Assembly (NCBI GenBank): GCA_022414725.1
Contig: CM039462.1
Location: 94,417,457 to 94,481,456 of the forward strand
Direction of reading: 5' to 3'
Length of the DNA: 64,000 nucleotides
From: Microglena sp. YARC
Lineage: Eukaryota > Chlorophyta > Chlorophyceae > Chlamydomonadales > Chlamydomonadaceae
The notes beneath the pieces were generated by a model, which searched no databases, was not told the DNA's origin, and saw only the letters and a program-made list of their open reading frames with translations. The stretch's first letter is position 1, and every line of letters begins with the position of its first letter. The position numbers and the translations under genes are program-made. Positions 19,758 through 31,600 of this stretch are shown piece after piece.

Positions 19758-22230
19758 TTACTCCTCCTCCTCCCCCCCCTCCTCGTCCTCCTCTTCCTCC
19801 TCCTTCTCCTCCTCCATGTCCCCATCCCCATCTTCCTCCTCCTCCATCTCCTCCTCCTCAACAATGTCTGCATTGTCTCCATCCGATTGCACAGCCTCTG
19901 CCCTGGTGTCCTTCTCAATGGATTGACAAGCTAGGAGCATGCTTGTGTGGTACTTTCTCTGGATCTTCATATCCTTGGTGGGTTCGCAGCTAAATTGAAA
20001 TGCGTCAATGGGAATATCGCCCGTCCATGTTGCTTTTCTCCTAACCCCCACGGTAATAGGCACAAGCTTGTGGTCCATCCAATCTTCTGGCCAAGTTGGG
20101 TATTGTGTTTCAGTGTACACCAACTTCTGAGCCCCAGAGTACAAGGGCTTTAAATACACACATTCCACTTCTCCATTCACTGGTAGTGATTTGACCTCCA
20201 CCACGTCCCATCCTCTCAATCCGCTAGAGTCATCCATTTGTACCTTGACCACAGCGACATGACCAACAACCAAATCAGTAGTGGGCTCGTAGGCTATTCT
20301 TCTATCCGGCTTCGTCCCTTGTGAAGAATATAAGTACAACACATCCTCCTCCTCTGGCCTTTCCATATTAGTCTCCAAAGTGTGTGCGACCTTCATAGTC
20401 TTGGCAATCTCGTTACTTGCAGGTAAAATGTCTGACACATCCATGGACAAGTCATCCAATGCTGCTATCAAGCGCTTGGCCATTGATTTCTCAGACTGTG
20501 TCAGAACAGGACTGGTTGCTGACAACTCCGATGGGAAGTCAACAAAATGTTGGTCTTTCGGGTACTCCCCCAGTCACAGCATCATCTGGTTGAGTGCTCC
20601 AATAACTCTTCTCAACGTTGAAGAAATCAGTCCACCACTTATTGCTGGCTTCCCAAGTTTCACGAAGCTTCTCTGCAATATGTTTGAAGGACTGGGCATG
20701 GGATGGGCCATCGGCTGCTGGTTCATCCATCGGCTGCTGGTCATCGGCTGCTGGTTCTAGAAGGTCCTCCGCTGCGTGTCGTACACGGACATCAGCTACG
20801 GGTCCTGCACGGTCGTCACCGGCGGTTTGTACAGGACCATCGGCCATGTGGCCTGCAAGGACGTCACCTCCGGGCTTCTCATTATGAATAGTCTTCCAGA
20901 CAGCCGCCCAGTTTGCCTCGATATTCTCGAGCTCTTCAATCTTGATCTTGGGGGCTTCCTTAAATACTGTTCTGGTGTCCACCAGTGGGAAGCCTTGGAG
21001 GACGTAAATAGGTTCAGCGTCATTGTCCCACTGTCCTCTCCAAGATCCTGACTCGTCATACTCCTTGTAATAGACCCTGCAATTGTTGGTGTGCAAACAT
21101 GTATTGTATATTAGTGAATCATTTAGGACACCCATATTCCTCCCGACTATATTCGGGAGCATCCCTTGGATAATACATCCTAGGTCCTAGGTACAACTTT
21201 CTTTGTATCATTTAATTTCTATTGAAGACTGTACATGTAAATCAATGAGGACATGGCACACCCATATTCCTCCCGAGCATAATCGGGAGCATTGTGCGGA
21301 CAGTACATACACGCACGGTAGCATTTAATTTGTAAATATCAGTATATCAAGTATTCTTACCGACTCTCCCGTTGGGACCTTTCGTTATCTTGAATGCGTG
21401 TAAACGGCGATTAACTCCTTTGACGGTGCTAGTGCCATGACCGAACAACTTGTAAACGTTGTCTAGGAGGACAGCGGAGAAGTCCCCTATAGAGGTCACG
21501 ACGTCTTGCCTTGTGTAAGGGCCCATTCTCTTGAATAAGTTACCAACAATGCCCATCAGATGGTCCAGGGTGTACACTTCCATGTTCTTTAACCCTTGCG
21601 AGATCACAGAGTACTTTTGGTCAAGATTGCTATGTGTGTGTCCGGGAGGAGGAAATGGACGTACACTTCCTCAAACCTGTTCATCTCAACCAACAAGGAC
21701 AAGTATGCGAACATGAAAGCGTTCTTGTTGTCCTTTGCCGCGTTGTCCATTTGCAAGAAGCAATACGGTGGAAGCTGCCCCTCTTCTTCAAGGACCCGGT
21801 TGAAGAAATGTTGGAAGCATGATATAGTCAGATTGATGGACTGCGAGTAGAATGGCAAAGCCCAATAACCAATGAAGCCTCTTCCCTGGGAGAATAATCC
21901 TGAGTTAACATAGAAGGAAACATGAAGTCAGAATATTAGCATTATTTTGTTAAGTAATCATTTCAAGTTTTAAATACTGTGTATGCTCCCGATTATGATC
22001 GGGAGGACATGTCCTACATGCGCTGTAATTATACTCACACATGATGCGTGTCTTTAGAAGTTCACCTCCTGCGGTCTTCTTTGTATGTGAGAAGTGGCGT
22101 GACTGAGGAAGATTAGTCTTCTTGTTGTCCATTGCATCAGCGGATGCGTGCAAGAAGAGCTTTGGATACTGTTCAGACAGTTTTTCACGGATGTCATACC
22201 TACGCCTTGACTGGTTTTAGGATAGCTTTC
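19758..22230 (-). CDS. Transposase-like protein (DUF7869-type), multi-exon, frameshifted
   Basis: Reading right to left, segments are: YDIREKLSEQYPKLFLH and AMDNKKTNLPQS; intron 22038-21900; GFIGYWALPFYSQSINLTI, LPPYCFLQMDNAAKDNKN; a frameshift; PGHTHSNLDQKYSVIS, KNMEVYTLDHLMGI; intron 21360-21077; YYKEYDESGSWRGQW, YVLQGFPLV; a shift at a G5 run (about 20,560); EYPKDQHFVDFP to a Glu/Asp-rich tail. QMDN..KDNKN plus GHTH..LDQ is the signature I associate with DUF7869 proteins of eukaryotic mobile elements. The MDN and LDQ Asp residues would be catalytic candidates. Both introns have good GT donors and AG acceptors, but exact joins leave the frame slightly off, so the copy is decayed or mis-sequenced. 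Confidence 0.6.
21077..21360 (-). other. Probable spliceosomal intron 2 of the transposase-like gene
   Basis: The donor GTAAGAATAC follows NGRVG codons. The acceptor TTGCAG precedes the VYYKEYDE codons. The 284-base intron contains two inverted-repeat hairpins of the CTCCCGA...TCGGGAG type, like the core of the minisatellite arrays. Confidence 0.55.
21900..22038 (-). other. Probable spliceosomal intron 1 of the transposase-like gene
   Basis: It has a consensus donor GTGAGTAT, a branch-like TTAAC just before the acceptor CTCAG, 139 bases, and one CTCCCGAT/ATCGGGAG hairpin in the middle. Confidence 0.55.
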
Positions 22231-22469
22231 CCCCTACTTTTCTTCTCCACGGGAATATTTGTCTGGCTTACTCCTTATGACTTGTGTTGTGGAATCCCAG
22301 GAATTCTGGGTACCAGAATACCAGAGATTGGGGGGAATGTTATGATACAGCCAATAGCTGTATCAGTAACGGTGCCGGGCTTAGGTCCGACACCCACTCT
22401 AGCAGCTGGTGACCAGGCATCTGCCTGGCAGCTAGCAGTGTAGTAGGTGACTTCAAGCGAATAGGGTCG

Positions 22470-24135
22470 TTGGGTTTGTCAATGCTCTCAATTATGATCG
22501 GGAGGACTATGGGTATTCCGAGTTTGGTTTTCTCAATCATTCGCTCGTTGGGTTTGACAATGCTCTCGATTATGATCGGGAGGACTGTGGGTATTCTGAG
22601 TTTGGTTTTTCTCAATCATTCGCTCGTTGGGTTTGACAATGCTCCCGATTATGATCAAGAGGACTGTGGGTATTCTAAGTTTGTTTTTTCTCAATCATTC
22701 GTTCGTTGGGTTTAACAATGCTCCCGATTATGATCGGGAGGACTATGGGTATGCCAAATACAAAAAAAAAAAATGCCGAGTACATGTTTTCTGAATTATT
22801 CGCTCGTTGGGTTTGTCAGTGCTCCCGATTATGATCGGGAGGACTGTGTGTATTCCGAATTTGGTTTTCTCAATCATTCGCTCGTTGGGTTTGACAATGC
22901 TCCCGATTATGATCGGGAGGACTCTGTGTATTCCGAATTTGGTTTTCTCAATCATTCGCTCGTTGGGTTTGTCAATGCTCCCGATTATGATCGGGAGGAC
23001 TGTGGGTATTCTGAGTTTGGTTTTTCTCAATCATTCGTTCATTGGGTTTGACAATGCTCCCGATTATGATCGGGAGGACTTTGTGTATTCCGAATTTGGT
23101 TTTCTCAATCATTCGCTTGTTGGGTTTGTCAATGCTCCCGATTATGATCGGGAGGACTGTGGGTATTCTGAGTTTGGTTTTTCTCAATCATTCGCTCGTT
23201 GGGTTTGACAATGCTCCCGATTATGATCAGGAGGACTATGGGTATGCCGAGTACAAAAAAAAAAAAAAAAAAAAAAAATGCCGAGTACATGTTTTCTGAA
23301 TCATTCGCTCGTTGGGTTTGTCAGTGCTCCCGATTATGATCGGGAGGACTGTGTGTATTCCGAATTTGGTTTTCTCAATCATTCGCTCGTTGGGTTTGAC
23401 AATGCTCCCGATTATGATCGGGAGGACTCTGTGTATTCCGAATTTGGTTTTCTCAATCATTCGCTCGTTGGGTTTGTCAATGCTCCCGATTATGATCGGG
23501 AGGACTGTGGGTATTCTGAGTTTGGTTTTTCTCAATCATTCGTTCGTTGGGTTTAACAATGCTCCCGATTATGATCGGGAGGACTTTGTGTATTCCGAAT
23601 TTGGTTTTCTCAATCATTCGCTTGTTGGGTTTGTCAATGCTCCCGATTATGATCGGGAGGACTGTGGGTATTCTGAGTTTGGTTTTTCTCAATCATTCGC
23701 TCGTTGGGTTTGACAATGCTCCCGATTATGATCGGGAGGACTATGGGTATGCCGAGTACAAAAAAAAAAAAAAAAAAAAAAATGCCGAGTACATGTTTTC
23801 TGAATCATTCGCTCGTTGGGTTTGTCAGTGCTCCCGATTATGATCGGGAGGACTGTGTGTATTCTGAGTTTGGTTTTTCTCAATCATTCGTTCGTTGTGT
23901 CTGACAATGCTCCCGATTATGATCGGGAGGACTATCGGTATGCCGAGTACAAAAAAAAAAAAAAAAAAAATGCCGAGTACATGTTTTCTGAATCATTCGC
24001 TCGTTGGGTTTGTCAGTGCTCCCGATTATGATCGGGAGGACTGTGGGTATTCCGAATTTGGTTTTCTCAATCATTTGCTCGTTGGGTTTGACAATGCTCC
24101 CGATTATGATCGGGAGGACTATGGGTATTCTGAGT
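22470..24135. repeat. Left minisatellite array (78-79-bp unit)
   Basis: About 20 units, each with a hairpin CTCCCGAT-TATG-ATCGGGAG and the phrase CAATCATTCGCTCGTTGGG, are spaced 78 or 79 bases. A-tract inserts (13 to about 24 A) recur. A higher-order duplication of about 505 bases (22,770-23,275 versus 23,276-23,780) is nearly identical. Long open frames here are a by-product of a 26-codon unit and are not called genes. Confidence 0.85.
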
Positions 24136-24221
24136 TTGGTTTTTTCTTTAAATCTGAATCTGATTTTGAATCTGAATCTGAATCTGAATCATTTGCTTTA
24201 CCAACCTATTTGTCTTTCGCA

Positions 24222-24520
24222 GGGTCTACAATGACAAGTACCGTGGAAGTAAAACTCCAATCGGACGGGAAGGATTTGGGATGCAGCGTCATGGACGAAT
24301 GGACCAAGGAGCGCCAAGTGCCAATGAACATCGAAGTCGTTGTTGGTGGACCAGACTTCTATGTTACGGCTACGCACGCTCACTGGTTGAGGTTTCGCGG
24401 CGAATGCAGGCATATGTGCGGAGCAGATGCATTCTGGTCGACACTCACCCTTGCGGAAGTCAAGACAGCCCAGTTGCTTGAAGTCACTAGCATTCGGAGG
24501 CCCATGTTAGGAGCCCTATC
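24222..24520 (+). other. Duplicated exon, plus orientation
   Basis: After a polypyrimidine tract and acceptor TCTTTCGCAG comes a frame with MDEWTKERQVPMNIEVVV, FYVTATHAHWLRFRGEC and LTLAEVKTAQLLEVTS. The same exon occurs inverted at 25,065-25,362. No domain is recognised; it may be another exon of the element's own gene, with the left array lying in its upstream intron. Confidence 0.5.
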
Positions 24521-25064
24521 ATGGATACCAGTTCACATTCAGGCTCTTGGGTTGGTAGTTGACAATGCGCAGCAAGCCTGTCAGGGTCGGTGAGGGCGAA
24601 TTTATCGCCGACAAAGAGCTTGAGGAAACTAGGGCGTGGGTTGGAGCATGCGAAGGAAAGCTCATGAGCGATTTCGAGGAGTTTGGTCCTAGCGACAGGA
24701 GGACGTCACCTCGATGTACACCAAAAGGGCCTTCACCTGACGCCGGTAAGAGAGCAATCGAACGGACTGTACTGCTGCACCGTGGCTCAGGTTAAAATTT
24801 CAAATCTGACAGGTACATTTCGAATGTTACGTACGCGGGTGGGATGTACACCGTTCGAAACAACCATTGTGTGCTGACCGCACTTGCCGCTTTCAATTTT
24901 GATAGGATATTGCGTAACTTCTGCACTCTTACATTTCCTACAGCCTCCGCGAAGAAGTCAGGAAAGGCGCGACGAGGTCAGCTTCCTACAATCAACGAAG
25001 AGGACAGATCGCCGACAACTTTGTAAGGTCATCGTATTCAAATTGTTATCTCCTTTATAGCCCA

Positions 25065-25362
25065 GCTCCTGACATGGGCCTCTGAATGCTAGTGACTTCA
25101 AGCAACTGGGCTGTCTTGACTTCCGCAAGGGTGAGTGTCGACCAGAATGCTGCTCCGCACATATGCCTGCATTCGCCGCGAAACCTCAACCAGTGAGCGT
25201 GCGTAGCCGTAACATAGAAGTCTTGTCCACCAACAACGACTTCGATGTTCATTGGCACTTGGCGCTCCTTGGTCCATTCGTCCATAACGCCGCATCCCAA
25301 AAATTCCCGTCCGATTGGAGTTTACTTCCACTGTACTGTCATTGTAGACCCTGCGGAAGACA
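25065..25362 (-). other. Duplicated exon, inverted copy
   Basis: Inverted copy of 24,222-24,520 with a few differences: one codon fewer in the CGA-DAF region, an indel near 25,300 that changes frame, and one base fewer after the start-like ATGACA. The two copies and their adjacent arrays form a large palindrome with its centre near 24.8 kb. Confidence 0.6.
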
Positions 25363-25424
25363 AATAGGTTGGTAAAGCAAATGATTGAGATTCAGATTCA
25401 GATTCAAAATCAGATTCAGATATA

Positions 25425-26720
25425 GAGAAAAACCAAACTCAGAATACCATAGTCCTCCGATCATAATCGGGAGCATTGTCAAAACCCAACGAGCAAATGA
25501 TTGAGAAAAAAATTCGGAATACACACAGTCCTCCCGATCATAATCGGGAGCATGACAAACCCAACAAGCGAATGATTGAGAAAACAACTCGGAATTTTTT
25601 TTTTTTTTTTTGAATACCCATAGTCCTCCCGATCAAAATCGGGGAGCACTGTCAAACCCAATCGAGCGAATGATTCAGAAAACATGTTCGGCACCCATAG
25701 TCCTCCCGATCATAATCGGGAGCATTGACAAACCCAACGAGCGAATGATTGAGAAAACCAAATTCGGAATACACACCAGTCCTCCCGATCATAATCGGAA
25801 GCACTGACAAACCCAACGAGCGAATGATTCAGAAAACATGTACTCGGCATTTTTTTTTTTTTTTTTTTTTGTACTCGGCATACCCATAGTCCTCCCTATC
25901 ATAATCGGGAGCATTGTCAAACCCAACGAGCGAATGATTGAGAAAAAGTCCTCCCAACTCAGAATACCCACAGTCCTCCCGATCATAATCGGGAGCATTG
26001 TCAAACCCAACGAGCGAATGATTGAGAAAAACCAAATTCGGAATACACACAGTCCTCCCGATCATAATCGGGAGCATTGACAAACCCAACGAGCGAATGA
26101 TTGAGAAAACCAAATTCGGAATACACACAGTCCTCCCGATCATAATCGGGAGCACTGACAAACCCAACGAGCGAATGATTCAGAAAACATGTACTCGGCA
26201 TTTTTTTTTTTTTTTTTTTTTGTACTCGGCCATACCCATAGTCCTCCCTATCATAATCGGGAGCATTGTCAAACCCAACGAGCGAATGATTGAGAAAAAC
26301 CAAACTCAGAATACCCACAGTCCTCCGATCATAATCGGGAGCATTGTCAAACCCAACGAGCGAATGATTGAGAAAAACCAAATTCAGAATACACAGTCCC
26401 TCCCGATCATAATCGGGAGCACTGTCAAACCCAACGAGCGAATGATTGAGAAAAAAACCAAATTCGGAATACACACAGTCCTCCCGATCATAATCGGGAG
26501 CATTGTCCAAATTTTTTTTTTTTTTTTTTTGTTCTCGCATACCCATAGTCCTCCTTCATAATCGGGATCATTGTCAAACCCAACGAACGAATGATTGAGA
26601 AAAACCAAACTCAGAATACCCACAGTCCCTTGATCATAATCGGGAGCATTGTCAAACCCAACACGCGAATGATTGAGAAAACCAAACTCGGAATACACAC
26701 AGTCCTCCCGATCATAAAAA
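25425..26720. repeat. Right minisatellite array, inverted relative to the left
   Basis: About 16 units of the same 78-79-bp repeat in reverse orientation, with T-tracts where the left array has A-tracts. Units are less uniform than on the left (missing bases in several hairpins), suggesting it is older or lower-quality sequence. Confidence 0.8.
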
Positions 26721-26729
26721 AGCAATCCT

Positions 26730-28010
26730 AAAACCTGTCAAAGAAAACTTGATCCACCGAATGCCTAGACGGAACAGGCAAAAGGGCTAAATTCTTCTGG
26801 GCTGTGACATTTCATCAGTCATGCTTTGCAAGTCAAGCAGGCCTCAACTACACATCTTTGCTTTACCTATTGCAGTACTGGGCCACTAAAACAAACCTAG
26901 TAAATAGGTAGGTGGCCGAGGTGGGCAAGAACACAGTAAAATAGAAGAACTGCAGGTGTACATGATCCATATGTCAGTGTCATGTAAAGTACCAATCACA
27001 ACATAAACACCCAACCACACTCCCGGCAAAGATTAACCAATAAACAAGGCAACCTGTTGGCAAGCAGTAACTTGGTCAACACAGGCACAAGGCAGCTAAG
27101 TCTGGGCTACAATTGCAGTCTACCACTACAATGCAATTCATAACCAAACCAGACGCTATGGAAATCTTGGAACGGTAGCTAAGGATGCATGCCATATGGG
27201 TATGTAGTACTGTCCGCCATTACTCTGACGCAGGTGCAAGCGGGTAACCATCATGCAGGTAGGCAGGCCTCAGGAAGGTGCAGGCGGGTGCAGAGCTGTT
27301 CGCCAGTACTCCGGCGCAGGTGCTGGCCCGGCGCGTGTCCTGGTCTGGTCTGGCAGGTGCAGGTGGGTAACCGCCATGCAGGTAGGCAGACCTATCCAGT
27401 GCTCCGAGCGCCAGTGCTCCTGGCTATTCTGCCCAGCATCCACCAGAGAAGGTGCTAGGCAGGACAGTGACAGTGAAATGCATTGCGCAAAGGGTGCGAG
27501 AATTAGAAGCAACTTCGGGGGTTATTCACAACCACCCGGTGCTAATGCAGATGCGCAGCAAGGCGATGCAGAAAGCGAAAGGCAAAGCAGCAGATCATGA
27601 GAACAGAGCTGAAGTGAATTCCCATAGCAGTGAAATGCATTGCGCAAAGGTGCGAGAATTAGGTGCAACTCGGGACCATGCAGGGCCACCCGTGCTAATG
27701 CGGATGCGCAGCAAAGCAATGCAGGATGCGAAAGGCAATTTGCGCAAGGCATGAAAGGAGGTGAAAGCGCAAGGCATGAAAAGAGGTGAAAGCGCAAGGC
27801 ATGAAGCAAAGCCTTACCGACTTATCAAAACAGTCTTTCATGCATGCGCAGCAAACTTTTAAGGGGGCCCGGCAAGGGGGGTCAATCAATGCACATCAAG
27901 GGGTCATGCAAAGGGGTCAAGCTGCCAGGTCATGCAAAGGGGTCAAGCTGCCAGAGAAGGTGCTGGGCATGGCAATCAATGCACAGCAAGGAGTCATGCA
28001 AAGGGGTCAA
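26730..28010. other. Transposon right interior without recognisable genes
   Basis: No convincing gene. There are short direct repeats: GTGAAATGCATTGCGCAAAG twice (about 27,472 and 27,630), AAGGCATGAA several times (27,745-27,800), and AAAGGGGTCAAGCTGCCA three times (27,910-28,020). Reading frames here are short and repeat-driven. Confidence 0.5.
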
Positions 28011-28014
28011 GCTG

Positions 28015-28140
28015 CCAATCCATTGAGAAGGACACCAAGGCAGAGGCTGTGCAATCGGATGGAGACAATGTAAGACATTGCTAAGGAGGAGGAGATGGAG
28101 GAGGAGGAAGATGGGGATGGGGCATGGAGGAGGAGATTCT
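28015..28140. repeat. Inverted copy of the transposase acidic-tail region
   Basis: Bases encoding CAATCCATTGAGAAGGACAC and GTGCAATCGGATGGAGACAA followed by GGA/GAG runs are the reverse complement of the 3' coding end at 19,760-19,930. The element's terminal inversion therefore reaches about 0.5 kb inward, with poor conservation. Confidence 0.6.
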
Positions 28141-28449
28141 AGTGCAGCGATTGTACAGGCGCTGTTGTTACCCAACAAGTTAGCATTGGCCCTCTTTCTA
28201 CAACGTGATAGCCTGTCATAAGTACTAAGTTGTACTTTCGAACTGTTGAGTTGTGAGTTTGTGAGATAAATAATTATGAGCAATGCGTTCAAGACTTTGT
28301 AAACAGCTTTCACCTTCCTCTTGACTGTCCTCTACAATTAATTTTGTATTGGAATACTTCGAAGGAACTTTCTCTCTCTCCAAACGAGCAAATCAATGTT
28401 ACAATTGAAATTGAAGGGAATAGTCTCTTTCTCCGGAATGCAACAAAAC

Positions 28450-28640
28450 AATCTTACATAATAAATTGTAAGATATTTTCGTAAAATACACCAAAAAAGC
28501 AAAATCAATCAATTTGCGAAAAACGATGTTACAAAATAAATTGTAAGATATTTTCGTAAAATACACCAAAAAAGCAAAACCAATTAATTTGCGAAAACGA
28601 TCTTACAATATTTATCGTAAGATTTCAGTAAAATAAAAAA
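28450..28640. repeat. Right subterminal palindromes of the transposon
   Basis: Several ATCTTAC...GTAAGAT palindromes (with AATAAATT or AATATTTATC spacers) and a near-duplicate block around ATTTTCGTAAAATACACC match the left-end class of repeats. Confidence 0.6.
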
Positions 28641-28666
28641 TTCGTTCGGAAGCAGGAACGCCCATT

Positions 28667-31600
28667 CACCGCAGGATCCATCAGCAGCTTGCATACATCT
28701 GCGTGACCTGCCTTGACAGACGCCCTCAAGGCCTGCTGTTCAGCCCTGGCCCTGTACTTGAGTCCGGCCACTGCTGGATCCATCAGCAGCTTGCAGACAG
28801 CGCCTTCTTTGGCAGCCCAAGGCCACAGTAGCCTGCCAGGGCCCCCAAGATTCCAGCCACCTCTGGATCCATCAGCAGCTTGCAGACACATCTGCGTGAG
28901 CCTTCATTTGCAGCCACCCACAAGGCCCTGCTAGAGTTTGCCAGGGCCCTATACTCAAGTCCAGCCACCTCTGGATCCATCAGCAGCTTGCAAACATCTG
29001 CGTGACCTTCCGCGGCAGCCGCCCACAAGGCCCTGCTGTCGTTAGAGTTCGCCCTGGCCCTATACTCAAGTCCAGCCACCTCTGGATCCATGAGAAGCTT
29101 GCAGACATCTGCGTGGCCTTTCGTTGCAGCCGCCCACAAGGCCCAGCTGTTGACAGAGTTCGCAAGGGCCCTGAACTCAATTCCAGCCACCGCTGGATCC
29201 ATCAGCAGCTTGCAGAAATCTGCGTGACCTTTATAGGCAGCCTCACGCAAGGCCCAGCTGTCGCCAGAGTTCGCCCTGGCCCTGAACTCAAGTCCAGCCA
29301 CCGCTGGATCCATGAGCAGCTTGCAGACATCTGCGTGACCTTCATAGGCAGCCGCCCCAATGCCCTGCTGTTTCTAGAGTTTGCCAGGGCTCTGAACTCA
29401 ATTCCAGCCACCTCTGGATCCATCAGCAGCTTGCAGACATCTGCGTGACCTGCCTTGGCAGCCGCCCACAAGACCCAGCTGTCGCTAGTGTTCGCCCGGA
29501 CCCTATACTCAAGTCCAGCCACCTCTGGATCCATGAGCAGCTTGCAGACATCTGCGTGACCTGCCTTGGCAGCCAGCCACAATGCCCAACTGTAGCTAGA
29601 GTTCGCCAGGGCCCTGAACTCAAGTCCAGCCACCGCTGAATCCATCAGCAGCTTGCAGACATCTGAGTGACCTGCCTTGGCCGCCGCCCACAAGGCCCTG
29701 CTGTCGCTAGAGTTCGCCCTGGCCCTGTACTCAATTCCAGCCACCTCTGGATCCATCAGCAGCTTGCAGACATCTGCGTGACCTTCATTGGCAGCCGCCC
29801 ACAAGGCCTTGTTGTCGCTAGAGTTTGCCACGGCCCTGTACTCAAGTCCAGCCACATCTGGATCCATCAGCAGCTTGCAGACATCTGCGTGACCTTCCTT
29901 TGCAGCCTCACGCAAGGCCCAGCTGCCGCTAGAGTTCGCCCGGGCCCTGAACTCAATTCCAGCCACCGCTGGATCCATCAGCAGCTTGCAGACATCTGCG
30001 TGACCTTTCTTGGTAGCCACCCACAATGCCCAGCTGTCGCTATAGTTCGCCCTGGCCCTGAACTGAACTCCAGCCACCGCTGGATCCATCAGCAGCTTGC
30101 AGACATCTGCGTGACCTTCCTTTGCAGCCGCTCCCAAGGCCCGGCTGTAGCTAGAGTTCGCCCGGGCCCTGAACTCAAGTCCAGCCACCTCTGGATCCAT
30201 CAGCAGATTGCATACATCTGCGTGACCTTCCGCGGCAGCCACCCCCAAGGCCCTGCTGTCGCTAGAGTTCGCCAGGGCTCTGAACTCAAGTCCAGCCACC
30301 TCTGGATCCATCAGCAGCTTGCAGACATCTGAGTGACCTTCCTTTGCAGCCGCCCACAAGGCCCTGCTGTCGCTAGAGTTCGCCCTCAAGTCCAGCCCCT
30401 GATCCATCAGCAGCTTGCAGACATCTGCGTGACCTGTGCAGCCAGCCACAATGCCAGCTGTCGATAGAGTTCGCCCTGGCCCTGAACTCAATTCCCAGCC
30501 ACCTCTGGATCCATCAGCAGCTTGCAGACACTGAGTGACCTTCATTTGCGCGCCCCAATGCCAGCTGTCGCTATAGTTCGCCAGGGCCCTGTACTACTCC
30601 AGCCACCTCTGGATCCACCAGCAGCATACATCAGCATGACCTTCATTTTTGCAGCCACCCACAAGGCCCTGCTAGAGTTTGCCAGGGCCCTATACTCAAG
30701 TCCAGCCACCTCTGGATCCATCAGCAGCTTGCAAACATCTGCGTGACCTTCCGCGGCGGCCGCCCACAAGGCCCTGCTGTCGTTAGAGTTCGCCCTGGCC
30801 CTATACTCAAGTCCAGCCACCTCTGGATCCATGAGCAGCTTGCAGACATCTGCGTGACCTTTCGTTGCAGCCCGCCCCACAAGGCCCAGCTGTGACAGAG
30901 TTCGCCTGGGCCCTGAACTCAATTCCAGCCACCGCTGGATCCATGAGCAGCTTGCAGACATATGCGTGACCTTCCTTTGCAGCCTCACGCAAGGACCAGC
31001 TGTCTCTAGAGTTCGCCAGGGCTCTTTACTCAAGTCCAGCCACCTCTGGATCCATGAGCAGCTTGCAGACATCTGCGTGACCTGCCTGTGCAGCCACCCA
31101 CAAGGCCCTGCTGTCGTTAGAGTTCGCCAGGGCTCTGAACTCAATTCCAGCCACCGCTGGATCCATCAGCAGCTTGCAGACATCTGCGTGACCTTCCTTT
31201 GCAGCCTCACACAATGCCCAGCTGTTGCTAGTGTTCGCCAGGGCCCTGAACTCAATTCCAGCCAGCGCTGGATCCATCAGCAGCTTGCAGACATCTGCGT
31301 GACCTTTATAGGCAGCCTCACGCAAGGCCCAGCTGTCGCCAGAGTTCGCCCTGGCCCTGAACTCAAGTCCAGCCACCGCTGGATCCATGAGCAGCTTGCA
31401 GACATCTGCGTGACCTTCATAGGCAGCCGCCCCCAATGCCCTGCTGTTTCTAGAGTTTGCCAGGGCTCTGAACTCAATTCCAGCCACCTCTGGATCCATC
31501 AGCAGCTTGCAGACATCTGCGTGACCTGCCTTGGCAGCCGCCCACAAGACCCAGCTGTCGCTAGTGTTCGCCCGGACCTATACTCAATTCCAGCCACCTC

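Larger units (their letters stand above)
19392..28666. mobile_element. 9,275-bp DNA transposon inserted in ankyrin gene 2
   Basis: Both ends carry a perfect 24-bp inverted repeat beginning AATGGGCGTTCCTGC. The flanks carry a 4-bp duplication (CACC at 19388-19391 and 28667-28670), and removing the element with one CACC restores an ankyrin repeat (CCAGCCACCGC-GGATCC). Inside are a multi-exon transposase-like gene on the minus strand, two opposed 78-79-bp minisatellite arrays around an inverted duplicated exon, and subterminal hairpin-like palindromes. The outer 15 bases are identical to the ends of the 166-bp MITEs. I do not recognise a named superfamily with these ends and a 4-bp duplication. 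Confidence 0.85.

Noticed and set aside
20618..21051. Plus-strand frames over the transposase-like exons
   Set aside because: They are antisense to better-supported exons with motifs and splice sites.
22773..23713. Open frames in the minisatellite (APDYDREDCGYSEFGF and similar) as a repeat protein
   Set aside because: They come from a 78-base (26-codon) unit. Units of 79 bases and A-tracts break the frame, both strands are equally open, and there is no start context.
22483..26720. CRISPR-like array (regularly spaced palindromic repeats)
   Set aside because: The spacing is regular, but the spacer portions are themselves repeated and nearly identical, there are no cas genes, and the context is a eukaryote-type transposon.
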